64,000 bases of DNA from the NCBI RefSeq assembly GCF_018614915.1, contig NZ_JAGGNU010000017.1, positions 62,001-126,000 of the forward strand, written 5' to 3'. The notes beneath the pieces are model-generated. The model saw nothing but the letters and a program-made list of their open reading frames with translations, was not told the origin of the DNA and made no database searches. Every line of letters begins with the position of its first letter. Position 1 is the first letter of the stretch. Source of the stretch: Variovorax paradoxus (lineage in GTDB: Bacteria; Pseudomonadota; Gammaproteobacteria; Burkholderiales; Burkholderiaceae_C). The position numbers were made by a program, and so were the translations under genes. This document shows, piece by piece, positions 7,692-16,591 of this stretch.

Positions 7692-8870
7692 TCAGCGTTC
7701 GATCGTCAGCGCCACGCCCATGCCGCCGCCGATGCACAGCGAGGCGATGCCCTTCTTCGCGTTCTGGCGCTCCATCTCGTGCAGCAGCGTCACGAGGATG
7801 CGGCAGCCGGAGGCGCCGATCGGATGGCCGATGGCGATGGCGCCGCCGTTCACGTTGACCTTGTTCACATCCCAGCCCATCTCGCGGTTGACGGCACAGG
7901 CCTGTGCGGCGAAGGCTTCGTTGATCTCGAGCACGTCCAGGTCCTGCGGCTTCCAGCCGGCGCGCTGCAGCGCCTTGGTCGAAGCAGGCACCGGGCCCAT
8001 GCCCATGAAGGCCGGGTCGAGGCCGGTGCTCGCATAGCTGGCGATGCGGCCGAGCGGCTTCAGGCCCAGCGCGGCCGCCTTCTTGGCGGTCATCACCATC
8101 ACGGCGGCAGCGCCGTCGTTGAGACCCGAGGCATTGCCCGCGGTCACGCCGCCGGCCTTGTCGAAGGCCGGGCGCAGGCCGGCCAGGCCTTCGGCGTTGG
8201 TCTTGCGATTGATGAACTCGTCCTGGTTGAAGACCACCGCGTCGCCCTTCTTCTGCGGGATGTTGACGGCGACGATCTCGTTCTTGAACTTGCCGGCGTC
8301 CTGCGCGGCCGCGGCCTTGGTCTGGCTGCCGAGCGCGAGCTCGTCCTGCGCGGCGCGGCTGATGTCGTACTTCTTGGCCACGTTCTCGGCCGTGATGCCC
8401 ATGTGGTACTGGTTGTAGACGTCCCACAGGCCGTCGATGATCATCGTGTCGACCAGCTTCCAGTCGCCCATGCGCTGGCCGTTGCGCGAGTTGGGCAGCA
8501 CGTGGGGCGCCAGGCTCATGCTCTCCTGGCCGCCCGCGACGACGATCTCGCTGTCGCCGGTGGCCACGGCCTGCGCGGCCAGCATCACGGCCTTGAGGCC
8601 CGATCCGCAGACAGCGTTGATGGTCAAGGCCGGCGTTTCCTTGGTGACGCCGCTCTTCAGCAGCGCCTGGCGTGCCGGATTCTGGCCGGCGCCGGCGGCC
8701 AGCACCTGGCCCATGATGACTTCACCGATCTGGTCGTTGCCGACCTTGGCGCGCGCCAGCACCTCCTTGATCACGATGGCGCCGAGCTCGGTGGCCGGAA
8801 TCCCGGCCAGCGATCCGCCGAACTTGCCGACAGCGGTGCGTGCGGCTGAAACGATGACGATGTCTTCCAT
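7692..8870 (-). CDS. phaA: Acetyl-CoA C-acetyltransferase (beta-ketothiolase)
   Basis: A 392-residue thiolase, the normal length. It condenses two acetyl-CoA to acetoacetyl-CoA, the first step of polyhydroxybutyrate synthesis, and can work in reverse. Catalytic residues are visible: C88 in NAVCGSGLKA, the histidine of AIGHPIGASG, and the second cysteine near 379 in CIGGGMG. It lies 42 bases downstream of phaC in the same orientation, forming a phaC-phaA unit; phaB is not in this window. A 52-base piece of this gene is repeated near 3.0 kb. Confidence 0.93.
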   Translation of the reverse strand: MEDIVIVSAARTAVGKFGGSLAGIPATELGAIVIKEVLARAKVGNDQIGEVIMGQVLAAGAGQNPARQALLKSGVTKETPALTINAVCGSGLKAVMLAAQAVATGDSEIVVAGGQESMSLAPHVLPNSRNGQRMGDWKLVDTMIIDGLWDVYNQYHMGITAENVAKKYDISRAAQDELALGSQTKAAAAQDAGKFKNEIVAVNIPQKKGDAVVFNQDEFINRKTNAEGLAGLRPAFDKAGGVTAGNASGLNDGAAAVMVMTAKKAAALGLKPLGRIASYASTGLDPAFMGMGPVPASTKALQRAGWKPQDLDVLEINEAFAAQACAVNREMGWDVNKVNVNGGAIAIGHPIGASGCRILVTLLHEMERQNAKKGIASLCIGGGMGVALTIER

Positions 8871-8912
8871 GGTGTGCTCTCCGAGGCTGGGATTGAAAAA
8901 AAAGTGAAGGGG

Positions 8913-10637
8913 TCAGGCTCGCGCCTTGACGTAGCGGCCCGGCGCCGGCTCGATCGCCTTGTAGGCGCTGCCCTTGCCGTAGGTCTTGGGGGCAGGGATC
9001 TGCTTGCCCGCGTGGGTCTTGAGCCAGTCGGACCAGTCGGTCCACCAGCTTCCGGGGTGCTCGGTCGCGCCGGCCAGCCATTCGGCCTGGGTCTTCGGCA
9101 GCTTGCCGTCGGCGCGAATCCAGTGGCTGCGCTTCTTCTTGGCCGGCGGGTTGATCACGCCGGCGATGTGGCCCGATGCGCCCATCACGAAGCGCTTCTT
9201 GCCCGCGAGCACCTGCGTCGAGGCATAGGCGCCGCCGATGGGCACGATGTGGTCTTCGCGCGAGCCGTAGATGTAGACCGGCGCGTCGATGCGCCGCAGA
9301 TCGATCTTTTCGCCAGCCACCGTCAACGCATCGGGCTGGACCATCCTGTTCTCGTGGTAGGTGTTGCGCAGGTACCAGCAGTACATCGGCCCGGGCAGGT
9401 TGGTGGCGTCGCTGTTCCAGTAGAGCAGGTCGAAGGGCGGCGGGGTCTCGCCCTTCAGATAGTTGCCGACCACGTAGTTCCACACCAGGTCGTTCGGCCT
9501 GAGGAAGCTGAAGGTCGAAGCCAGCTCGCCGCCCTGCAGCAGGCCGCCCTGGCCCATCTGCATCTCGCGAAACTGCACGAAGGCCTCGTCGATGAAGATG
9601 TCGAGCACGCCGGTGTCGACGAAGTCGAGCAAGGTGGTCAGGAGCGTCACCGAGGCGGCCGGCTGCTCGCCGCGCGCCGCCAGCACGGCCAGCGCGGTGG
9701 ACAGGATGGTGCCGCCGACGCAGAAGCCCAGCGCGTCGATCTGCCCGCCCTTCTTGTCCTGGCCGGTGATCTCCTGCGTGACGTGGATCGCCTTGATCGC
9801 AGCGTCCTCGATGTACTGGTCCCAGGTGTAGTTGGCCATCGAGGAATCCGGATTGCGCCAGCTCACGACGAACACGCGGTGGCCCTGCTCTACCGCATAG
9901 CGGATCAGCGAGTTCTCGGGCTGCAGGTCGAGGATGTAGAACTTGTTGATGCACGGCGGCACCAGGAGCAGCGGCCGCTCGTAGACCTTGGCGGTGAGCG
10001 GCTTGTATTCGAGTAGCTGGAACAGATCGTTCTCGAACACCACCGCGCCTTCGGTGGTCGCAACGTTGCGGCCGACCTCGAAGGCGCTTTCGTCGGTCAT
10101 GCTCATGTGGCCCTGCTGCACGTCGTGCAGGAGATTCCGGATGCCGCGGGCGATGCTTTCGCCCTGCGTATCGAGAGCATTCTTCAGCGCCTCGGCGTTG
10201 AAGGCGAAGTAGTTGCTGGGCGCCGAGGCGGCCGTCCATTGCTCGACCGCGAAGCGAAGGCGGTTGCGAGTCTTCTCGTCGGCGTCGACGGCCTCGGCCA
10301 TGCCGAGCAAGGTGCGCGTGTTGAGCAGGTAGATCGCGGCCGAGAATGCGGAAAACGGATTGCTGCCCCAGGCCTCGCCCGCAAAGCGCCGGTCGCCGCC
10401 GGCACGGGCTGCCAGGTCCTGGCGCCACAGTTCGGTGGCTTCCTCGACGTACTGCTGCTGCAGTTGCTGCAGTTTCTCGGCGGGCAACGAGAACCTGGGC
10501 ATTTCCCAGGGTGCTGCGCCATTGCCGCCGGCACCGAGCGACTGCAAGGATTCCAGCGCCTTCGCCCACCCTTGCGCGAGCGCCTGCTGGAAAGGCGCGA
10601 AGGTCTGGTCTGCCGCAGCCTGTTGTTCTGGTCTCAT
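8913..10637 (-). CDS. phaC: Class I polyhydroxyalkanoate synthase
   Basis: 574 residues, as expected for class I PhaC. It polymerises (R)-3-hydroxyacyl-CoA on the surface of storage granules. The lipase-like box GFCVGG places the nucleophile at C306. The catalytic aspartate lies in the following segment and the histidine in REDHIVP. ATG 10637 is followed by a lightly conserved N-terminal region of about 90 residues, typical of the family. It is the first gene of the phaC-phaA operon. Confidence 0.93.
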   Translation of the reverse strand: MRPEQQAAADQTFAPFQQALAQGWAKALESLQSLGAGGNGAAPWEMPRFSLPAEKLQQLQQQYVEEATELWRQDLAARAGGDRRFAGEAWGSNPFSAFSAAIYLLNTRTLLGMAEAVDADEKTRNRLRFAVEQWTAASAPSNYFAFNAEALKNALDTQGESIARGIRNLLHDVQQGHMSMTDESAFEVGRNVATTEGAVVFENDLFQLLEYKPLTAKVYERPLLLVPPCINKFYILDLQPENSLIRYAVEQGHRVFVVSWRNPDSSMANYTWDQYIEDAAIKAIHVTQEITGQDKKGGQIDALGFCVGGTILSTALAVLAARGEQPAASVTLLTTLLDFVDTGVLDIFIDEAFVQFREMQMGQGGLLQGGELASTFSFLRPNDLVWNYVVGNYLKGETPPPFDLLYWNSDATNLPGPMYCWYLRNTYHENRMVQPDALTVAGEKIDLRRIDAPVYIYGSREDHIVPIGGAYASTQVLAGKKRFVMGASGHIAGVINPPAKKKRSHWIRADGKLPKTQAEWLAGATEHPGSWWTDWSDWLKTHAGKQIPAPKTYGKGSAYKAIEPAPGRYVKARA

Positions 10638-10749
10638 GACGTCTCCTGGTTCCTCACCTGACTCGCCTCATGGCAACGGGTTTTGAGTATGCTGCATTCG
10701 CGCGGGCCCGACCAGAATGCCCCGCTATACCTGCCTTGAACAATCGCCT

Positions 10750-11046
10750 ATGCACCTCATCGTCATCGCCTGGCTGTATGTCGCCCTGATGATGGCGGTC
10801 GCGGAAGCCACCAACACGACCGGCACGGTGCTCGGCGCCATCTTCACCTTTCTACTCTACGGCTTGGCACCGGTGGCACTGGTGGTTTACCTGATGGCCA
10901 CGCCGGGGCGGCGCCGGGCGCTCAAGGAGCGCGAAGCGGCCGAACGCGAGGCCGCGATGCGGGCTGCTGCGAGCTCATCAGCCGCGCCAGATGCAGGCGG
11001 CGAAACGCCCGCTGACGCGGTCCCGCCGGTGCGAGAAAAAAAGTAA
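10750..11046 (+). CDS. Small two-helix membrane protein, unknown
   Basis: 98 residues from ATG 10750. Two hydrophobic segments at about residues 2-20 and 28-48 are followed by a charged, alanine-rich cytoplasmic tail (RRRALKEREAAEREAAM). I do not recognise a named family; similar short proteins are common in Burkholderiales. Its 3' end overlaps the convergent pgeF gene by 69 bases. Confidence 0.6.
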   Translation: MHLIVIAWLYVALMMAVAEATNTTGTVLGAIFTFLLYGLAPVALVVYLMATPGRRRALKEREAAEREAAMRAAASSSAAPDAGGETPADAVPPVREKK

Positions 11047-11724
11047 CGGGTTGTGCACCGTGCACCAGGCCTCGGCGCTGTCGTTGCCGTGAAGCTGCGT
11101 CACGCCGGCCGCATGGAGGCGTTGACGAGCCAGGCCCGCGAGATCGGCGAGCCATTTGCCCGGTTTGCCGGCTGGCTTGAAACATCGGGCGGCCTCCGGA
11201 GCGGCGGCCTCGAAGGCCGCCTTGACCTCGTCGCCGACCTCGAAGGCATCGGGGCCGATGCAGGGGCCGAGCCAGGCCATGACCCGGCTCTCTGCGCCGA
11301 AGCACTCCACCGTTCGCTCGAGCACCCCGGCCGCGAGGCCACGCCAACCCGCGTGCGCGGCCGCCACGCGCCGCCCCGTTTCATCGGTGAACAGCACCGG
11401 CAGGCAATCGGCGACCATGATGGTGCAGGCGATGTCGCTGGCGGTGGTGGTGCAGGCATCGGCCGGGCCGCCGTCGGGCGTGGACGCATCCAGCGTCGCG
11501 ACCTGCGTGCCATGCACCTGCTGCAAAAAAACGGGCCGCGCACCGATGGCATCGCGAAGAAGCGCCCGGTTGGCCGCCACGTCGGCTGGTGCATCGCCGA
11601 CGTGGTCGCCGAGGTTCAGGCCCCGGTAGCTGCCGGCGGACACCCCGCCCGCACGTGTGGTGCACAGCGCATGCACACCGGGCGGTGCTGGCCAGTCGGG
11701 GACCAGCCAACCGGACATGGTCAT
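10978..11724 (-). CDS. pgeF: Peptidoglycan editing factor / multicopper polyphenol oxidoreductase (YfiH family)
   Basis: 248 residues of the YfiH/PgeF family. Conserved metal and active-site motifs are present: QQVHGT, VADCLPVLF, AAAHAGWRGLA and LGPCIGP. In E. coli the protein keeps miscoupled amino acids out of peptidoglycan precursors; purine nucleoside and laccase activities have also been reported for the family. The start ATG 11724 overlaps the upstream isomerase stop by four bases, indicating translational coupling. Confidence 0.87.
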   Translation of the reverse strand: MTMSGWLVPDWPAPPGVHALCTTRAGGVSAGSYRGLNLGDHVGDAPADVAANRALLRDAIGARPVFLQQVHGTQVATLDASTPDGGPADACTTTASDIACTIMVADCLPVLFTDETGRRVAAAHAGWRGLAAGVLERTVECFGAESRVMAWLGPCIGPDAFEVGDEVKAAFEAAAPEAARCFKPAGKPGKWLADLAGLARQRLHAAGVTQLHGNDSAEAWCTVHNPLLFFSHRRDRVSGRFAACIWRG

Positions 11725-12359
11725 GCCTCGGCGTCGGGGCAACGCGAGGGCTGCGCCCGCTGGAAGGCATCGAGCTGCATGCAGGCCTCGAAGGCCGCCA
11801 TGGTGCGCGGCAGGTCGCTGAAGTCGCAGTCGAAGCGCTGGCCGTTGAAGACCTGCGGCACCAGGCAGCAATCGGCCATGGTGGGCGTGCTGCCGTAGCA
11901 GTAGACGCCCGCGGGATGCTGCGCGAGCTGGCGCTCGAAGGCCAGCATGCCTTCACGCACCCAGTGGCGATACCACGCGTTCTTGGCCGCTTCGTCGAGC
12001 TTGATCTCGCGCACCAGGTACTTGAGCACGCGCAGGTTGTTGAGCGGGTGGATCTCGCAGGCGATCGACTGCGCCAGCGCCCGCACGTGCGCGCGGCCCA
12101 CCGGATCGTGCGGCAGCAGCGCCGGCTCGGGATTCACTTCGTCGAGGTACTCGATGATCGCCATCGACTGCGAGAAGCGCTCGCCCTCGTCTTCGAGCAG
12201 CGGCACCAGCATGTCGGCCGAGATGGCGGAGAACGGGCCGGTCTTGTGATCGCCGCGCGCGATGTGCACCGGGATGTAGTCGTGGTCGAGGCCCTTGAGA
12301 TTCAGCGCGATGCGCACCCGGAACGAAGCCGAGGAGCGGAAGTAGGAGTAAAGCTTCAT
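11721..12359 (-). CDS. maiA: Maleylacetoacetate / maleylpyruvate isomerase (zeta-class GST)
   Basis: 212 residues, standard for the family. The N-terminal thioredoxin fold carries the glutathione-binding SSASFRVRIALNLKGL motif, followed by the all-helical C-terminal domain with IACEIHPLNN and TPTMADCCLVPQ. It isomerises the cis ring-cleavage product of homogentisate or gentisate. The divergent neighbour resembles fumarylpyruvate hydrolase, so the gentisate route (NagL-like) is at least as likely as tyrosine breakdown. ATG 12359 is chosen; ATG 12362 is adjacent. Confidence 0.85.
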   Translation of the reverse strand: MKLYSYFRSSASFRVRIALNLKGLDHDYIPVHIARGDHKTGPFSAISADMLVPLLEDEGERFSQSMAIIEYLDEVNPEPALLPHDPVGRAHVRALAQSIACEIHPLNNLRVLKYLVREIKLDEAAKNAWYRHWVREGMLAFERQLAQHPAGVYCYGSTPTMADCCLVPQVFNGQRFDCDFSDLPRTMAAFEACMQLDAFQRAQPSRCPDAEA

Positions 12360-12484
12360 CATGGCGCCAAGCATAGCTGTCGTACATGAGGGCGCAAGTT
12401 GCACCGACCCCTCCGGGAGCGTGATGGGCGATCGAGGTCCGCCTCTGGCAAACTGCCGCTTTCGCTGACAAAGGACCTTTTTCC

Positions 12485-13186
12485 ATGGCTTCCGAATACG
12501 TTTTTACCCCGCCTGCCGCGGTTTCCATTCCCGTGGTCGGCCAGGCTGCCCGCTTCCCCGTGCACCGCATCTATTGCGTGGGCCGCAACTACGAAGAGCA
12601 TGCGAAGGAAATGGGCTTCACCGGCCGCGAGCCGCCCTTCTTCTTCATGAAGCCGGCCGACGCGGTGGTGGTGGTCGCCGCCGGCGAGACCGGCACCATG
12701 GCCTACCCCACGCTGACCCAGAACCTGCACCACGAGATCGAACTCGTGGCGGCCATCGGCACCGGCGGCAAGAACATCTCGGCAGCCGACGCCCACAAGC
12801 ACATCTTCGGCTACGCGGTCGGCCTGGACATGACCCGCCGCGACCTGCAGGGCGACATGAAGAAGCAGGGCCGCCCGTGGGACATCGGCAAGAGCTTCGA
12901 GCAGAGCGCGCCGATCGGACCGATCGTCCCGGTGGCGCAAGCCGGCGACGTCGAGCGCGCCGAGATCTCGTTGCAGGTAGGCGGCAAGGACCGCCAGCGC
13001 AGCAACGTGAGCAAGCTGATCTGGAGCATTGCCGAGACCATCGAGCACCTGTCGGCCGCCTGGGAGCTTGCGCCCGGCGACCTGATCTTCACCGGCACGC
13101 CCGAAGGCGTGGCCGCGGTGGTGGCGGGCGACACCATGGTCGGCGAGGTCAAGGGCCTGCCGACGCTCACGGTCAAGGTCATCTAA
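12485..13186 (+). CDS. Fumarylacetoacetate hydrolase family protein, fumarylpyruvate hydrolase-like
   Basis: 233 residues. It has the FAH-family signature: CVGRNYEEHAKEMG, metal-binding acidic residues in HHEIELV and the GYAVGLDMTRRD region, and the C-terminal GDLIFTGTPEGV. Length and sequence match the fumarylpyruvate hydrolases (NagK-like) that split fumarylpyruvate to fumarate and pyruvate. It is transcribed away from the GST-zeta isomerase, which would supply that substrate. An AAAGGA ribosome site precedes the ATG. Confidence 0.85.
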   Translation: MASEYVFTPPAAVSIPVVGQAARFPVHRIYCVGRNYEEHAKEMGFTGREPPFFFMKPADAVVVVAAGETGTMAYPTLTQNLHHEIELVAAIGTGGKNISAADAHKHIFGYAVGLDMTRRDLQGDMKKQGRPWDIGKSFEQSAPIGPIVPVAQAGDVERAEISLQVGGKDRQRSNVSKLIWSIAETIEHLSAAWELAPGDLIFTGTPEGVAAVVAGDTMVGEVKGLPTLTVKVI

Positions 13187-13196
13187 GACCGACTCC

Positions 13197-13748
13197 ATGC
13201 TGCTGCGCGTTCCCATCAAGCACTGCAAGAACTGCGGGATCGCAGTGGTCTACCGCCTTCCCGACGATGGCGATACCAAGGAGCGCGCCATCTGCCCCGC
13301 GTGCCACACCGTCCATTACGAGAACCCGCTGAACGTGGTCGGCACCATCCCCGTGCTGGGCGAGCGCGTGCTGCTGTGCAAGCGCAACATCGAGCCGCGC
13401 TGGGGCAAGTGGACCTTGCCGGCCGGCTTCATGGAGCTCGGCGAGACCACCGCGCAGGGCGCGGCGCGCGAGACCGACGAGGAAGCCGGCGCCGAGTACG
13501 AGCTGGAAGGCCTGTTCGCAGTGATGAGCGTGGTGCGCGTGGGGCAGGTGCACCTTTTCTACCGCGCCCGGCTCTTGAGCGACCGCTTCGATCCAGGCCA
13601 CGAGACCATCGAGGCCAGGCTCTTCACCGAGGAAGAGATTCCATGGGAGGAGATCGCCTTCCGCACGGTTCGCGCGGCGCTGGAGCACTACTTCGAAGAC
13701 CGCCGGCGCGGCAGCTTCGACCGCGTCCACACGATCGACATCGCATGA
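13197..13748 (+). CDS. NUDIX hydrolase with N-terminal zinc ribbon
   Basis: 183 residues. Residues about 10-40 form a Cys4 ribbon (CKNCG and CPACH). The NUDIX box begins at GFMELGETTAQGAARETDEE and carries the REXXEE metal-binding glutamates. The zinc ribbon plus NUDIX layout is common among ADP-ribose or NADH-type pyrophosphatases, but the substrate cannot be assigned. It is 10 bases after the FAH gene and overlaps creA by four bases, so the three genes are probably one operon. Confidence 0.87.
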   Translation: MLLRVPIKHCKNCGIAVVYRLPDDGDTKERAICPACHTVHYENPLNVVGTIPVLGERVLLCKRNIEPRWGKWTLPAGFMELGETTAQGAARETDEEAGAEYELEGLFAVMSVVRVGQVHLFYRARLLSDRFDPGHETIEARLFTEEEIPWEEIAFRTVRAALEHYFEDRRRGSFDRVHTIDIA

Positions 13749-14212
13749 AGCATCTTCTTTCTCTGGCCTGCTGCGCCGTGCTGGCCGCGGGCGTGCAGGC
13801 CGAGCCGATCGGCGAGGTCGACACCGCGTTCAAGCTGATCGGGCCGGACCACAAGATCGTGGTGGAGGCCTACGACGATCCCAAGGTGAACGGCGTGACC
13901 TGCTATGTCTCGCGCGCCAAGACCGGCGGACTCTCGGGCGCCTTCGGCCTGGCCGAGGACAAGTCGGAAGCCTCGATCGCCTGCCGCCAGGTCGGCCCGG
14001 TGCGCGTGACCCAGCCGCTGCCCCGGCGCGAAGAGGTCTACAGCGAGCGGCTGTCGATTCTCTTCAAGCGGCTGCGCGTGGTGCGCATGGTCGACCCGGC
14101 GCGCAACACGCTGGTCTATCTCACCTACTCCGACCTGCTGATCGAAGGTTCGCCCAAGAACAGCGTGACCGCGGTCGCCATCGACCGGGCCACGCCGATC
14201 CCTCTGAAGTAA
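13745..14212 (+). CDS. creA: CreA family periplasmic protein
   Basis: 155 residues with a signal peptide (about 1-19, ending GVQA). The rest matches the CreA family: GEVDTAFKLIGPDHKIVVEAYDDPKVNGVTCYVSRAKTGG and the paired cysteines. Its function is unknown; in E. coli the name comes from proximity to creBCD, which is absent here. The start overlaps the NUDIX stop (ATGA). Confidence 0.88.
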   Translation: MKHLLSLACCAVLAAGVQAEPIGEVDTAFKLIGPDHKIVVEAYDDPKVNGVTCYVSRAKTGGLSGAFGLAEDKSEASIACRQVGPVRVTQPLPRREEVYSERLSILFKRLRVVRMVDPARNTLVYLTYSDLLIEGSPKNSVTAVAIDRATPIPLK

Positions 14213-14226
14213 GGTCGGCGCCTGCC

Positions 14227-16017
14227 ATGAGCGCAGCTGCACCGGGCCACGCGATGGGTGCGATGGGCGAGCTCTACGGCGCCCTGTGGCGCCACGCCGT
14301 CGGCAAGCGCGGGCAGTTGCTCGGCGCGACCGCGCTGCTCACCACCTCGCAGCTGCTGCGGCTCACGATGCCGTGGCTCGCGGCACAGGCCATCAACGCG
14401 CTGCAGACCGGCGACATCGCGAGCGCCGGACGCTGGATCGCGGCGCTGGCGGGGATCTACGTCTTGTCCTGGGTGATCCATGCGCCGGGGCGCATTCTCG
14501 AACGCAATGTGGGCCTGCGCGTTCGCGAGGCGCTGGCCGATGCGCTCTATGCCCGCATCGCCGCCGCGCCGCTCCCCTGGCACGACGGCCACCATTCCGG
14601 CGAGCTGCAGCATCGCGTGCACCAGGCCAGCCGCGCGCTGTCGGACTTCGCGCAGAACCAGTTCATCTATCTCACGAATATCGTCAACTTCATCGGGCCG
14701 TTGATCGCGCTGACGCTGCTGTCGCACACCAGCGGCGCGATGGCGATCGCGGGCTACGTGGTGATCGCCGTCGTGATCGTGCGCTTCGACCGTGCGCTGA
14801 TGCGGCTGGCCCGCGCGGAGAACGACGCCGACCGGCGCTACGTGGCGGCGCTGCTCGATTTCCTGGCCAACGCCTCGACCGTCATCGGCCTCAGGCTCTC
14901 TGCCGCATCGCGGCTGCTGCTGGGCCGGCGCATGGCCGCGGTCTCGGCCCCGCTCAAGCGCACGGTGGTGCTCAACGAGGGCAAGTGGTTCTCGGTCGAC
15001 CTGATGGGGCTGGCGCTGACCTGGGGCCTGGTCGTGGTCTACGTCTGGCAATCGCGCACGCCGGGCCAGGCCGTGATGCTGGGCGGGGTGTTCATGATCT
15101 ACCAGTACGCGCAGCAGGCCGCGGGCGTCGTGACCTCGATGGCGGCCAACTTCAGCTTCTTCGCGCGCATGCACACCGACTACGGCAGCGCAGCGCCGAT
15201 CTGGCAGGCGCCCTCGCGCACGGACGATCTGGCGCTGGAGCGCATCGATCACGATGCGGCCTGGCGCACGCTGCAGGTCGAGGAACTGGTCTGGAACTAC
15301 CGCCCGCGCGCATCGCAGGCCGAGCCCGGGCATGTGCCGAGCGGCCTGCGCGAGGTGGCGTTGTCGCTGCGCCGCGGCGAACGCATCGCGCTGGTCGGCC
15401 CGAGCGGTGGCGGCAAGAGCACCTTGCTGCGCGTGCTGGCCGGACTGTATGCGCCGCAGGGCGGCACGCTGGCCATCGATGGCCAGGCCGAGACCTGGCC
15501 GCGACTGCGCCGCATCGCCACCCTGATCCCGCAGGAGACCGAGGTCTTCGAGGCCAGCGTGCGCGAGAACCTGGGCTTCGGCCAGCAGCTCGACGACGAA
15601 GCGGTCCGGGCCGCGCTGCACGCCAGCACCTTCGACGAGGTGCTCGCGGCCACGCGCGGCGACCTCGACACTCCGCTGACGGAGCGCGGCTTCAACCTGT
15701 CGGGCGGGCAGCGGCAGCGCCTGTGCCTCGCGCGCGGCGTGCTGGCGGCCAGAGGCAGCTCGCTGCTGCTGCTCGACGAGCCGACCAGCGCGCTGGACGC
15801 GGCGACCGAAGGCCGCGTGCTGGAGCGCATCGCAGCGGCTTTCCCCGATGCCTGCGTGATCGCATCGGTCCATCGGCTGAGTCTGCTCGAGCGTTTCGAC
15901 ACCGTCGTGCTGATGGAGGCCGGCCGCATCGTCGATGCCGGCGCGCGCGCGGCGGTGCTGGCGCGCCAGCCTTCGCTGCGGGCCCCGGCGTCGCCCTCGC
16001 CCCGCGCGCCATGCTAA
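14227..16017 (+). CDS. ABC exporter, fused permease and ATPase
   Basis: 596 residues. The N-terminal half has six membrane segments of the type I exporter fold. The ATPase half has Walker A at about 391-398 (GPSGGGKST), the signature LSGGQRQR near 491 and Walker B LLLLDEPTSALD near 514. It is a half-transporter, expected to form a homodimer or to pair with another subunit. The substrate is unknown; genes on either side concern the envelope. Confidence 0.87.
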   Translation: MSAAAPGHAMGAMGELYGALWRHAVGKRGQLLGATALLTTSQLLRLTMPWLAAQAINALQTGDIASAGRWIAALAGIYVLSWVIHAPGRILERNVGLRVREALADALYARIAAAPLPWHDGHHSGELQHRVHQASRALSDFAQNQFIYLTNIVNFIGPLIALTLLSHTSGAMAIAGYVVIAVVIVRFDRALMRLARAENDADRRYVAALLDFLANASTVIGLRLSAASRLLLGRRMAAVSAPLKRTVVLNEGKWFSVDLMGLALTWGLVVVYVWQSRTPGQAVMLGGVFMIYQYAQQAAGVVTSMAANFSFFARMHTDYGSAAPIWQAPSRTDDLALERIDHDAAWRTLQVEELVWNYRPRASQAEPGHVPSGLREVALSLRRGERIALVGPSGGGKSTLLRVLAGLYAPQGGTLAIDGQAETWPRLRRIATLIPQETEVFEASVRENLGFGQQLDDEAVRAALHASTFDEVLAATRGDLDTPLTERGFNLSGGQRQRLCLARGVLAARGSSLLLLDEPTSALDAATEGRVLERIAAAFPDACVIASVHRLSLLERFDTVVLMEAGRIVDAGARAAVLARQPSLRAPASPSPRAPC

Positions 16018-16078
16018 AAACACGCCTCGGCCGAACCCCGATGGAACCCTTTGCACCGATTCCATTCCAAGAAACGAC

Positions 16079-16588
16079 ATGCATGTAAAGACTCTCGCTC
16101 TGCGTACCGGCGCTCTCGCCCTCACCATCGCCGGCCTGGCGGCCTGTTCGACGGCGCCTCAGGCGCCGCGCCGCGGCGCCATCTCCAGCATCCCCAGCAA
16201 CCCGACACCGCAGGTCCAGGCCGCCTTCATCCGTCCCGCCGCCGGACCCACGCTCTCGCGTTACGACGGCAAGCGCAACAAGGGACTGGACATCGCCGGC
16301 AGCGCCGGCGATGCCGTGCTGGCCTCGGCCGACGGCCGCGTCGTCTACGTCGGCAGTGAGCTGCGCGGCTACGGCAACATGGTGATCGTGAAGCACAACG
16401 AGACCTTCCTCACCGCCTACGCCCATGCGCAACGCATTCTCGTGAAGGAAAAGGACGTGGTGCGCCAGGGCCAGAAGATCGCCGAGATGGGCAACAGTGG
16501 CGCCGAGCGCGTGAAGCTGCATTTCGAGATCCGCAAGCAGGGCGTGGCGGTCGATCCCGAGCCCTACCTGAACGGCCAACTGCACTAG
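16079..16588 (+). CDS. NlpD-like lipoprotein with degenerate LytM (M23) domain
   Basis: 169 residues. A lipobox (AGLAACS, lipid-modified Cys near 23) marks an outer-membrane lipoprotein. The C-terminal domain follows NlpD/EnvC LytM factors (NKGLDIAGSAGDAVLASADGRVVY, RGYGNMVIVKHN, LHFEIR). The first catalytic histidine of active M23 peptidases (HxGxD) is asparagine here, so it probably activates amidases rather than cleaving peptidoglycan. Unlike classical NlpD there is no LysM domain. Confidence 0.85.
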   Translation: MHVKTLALRTGALALTIAGLAACSTAPQAPRRGAISSIPSNPTPQVQAAFIRPAAGPTLSRYDGKRNKGLDIAGSAGDAVLASADGRVVYVGSELRGYGNMVIVKHNETFLTAYAHAQRILVKEKDVVRQGQKIAEMGNSGAERVKLHFEIRKQGVAVDPEPYLNGQLH

Positions 16589-16591
16589 GCG

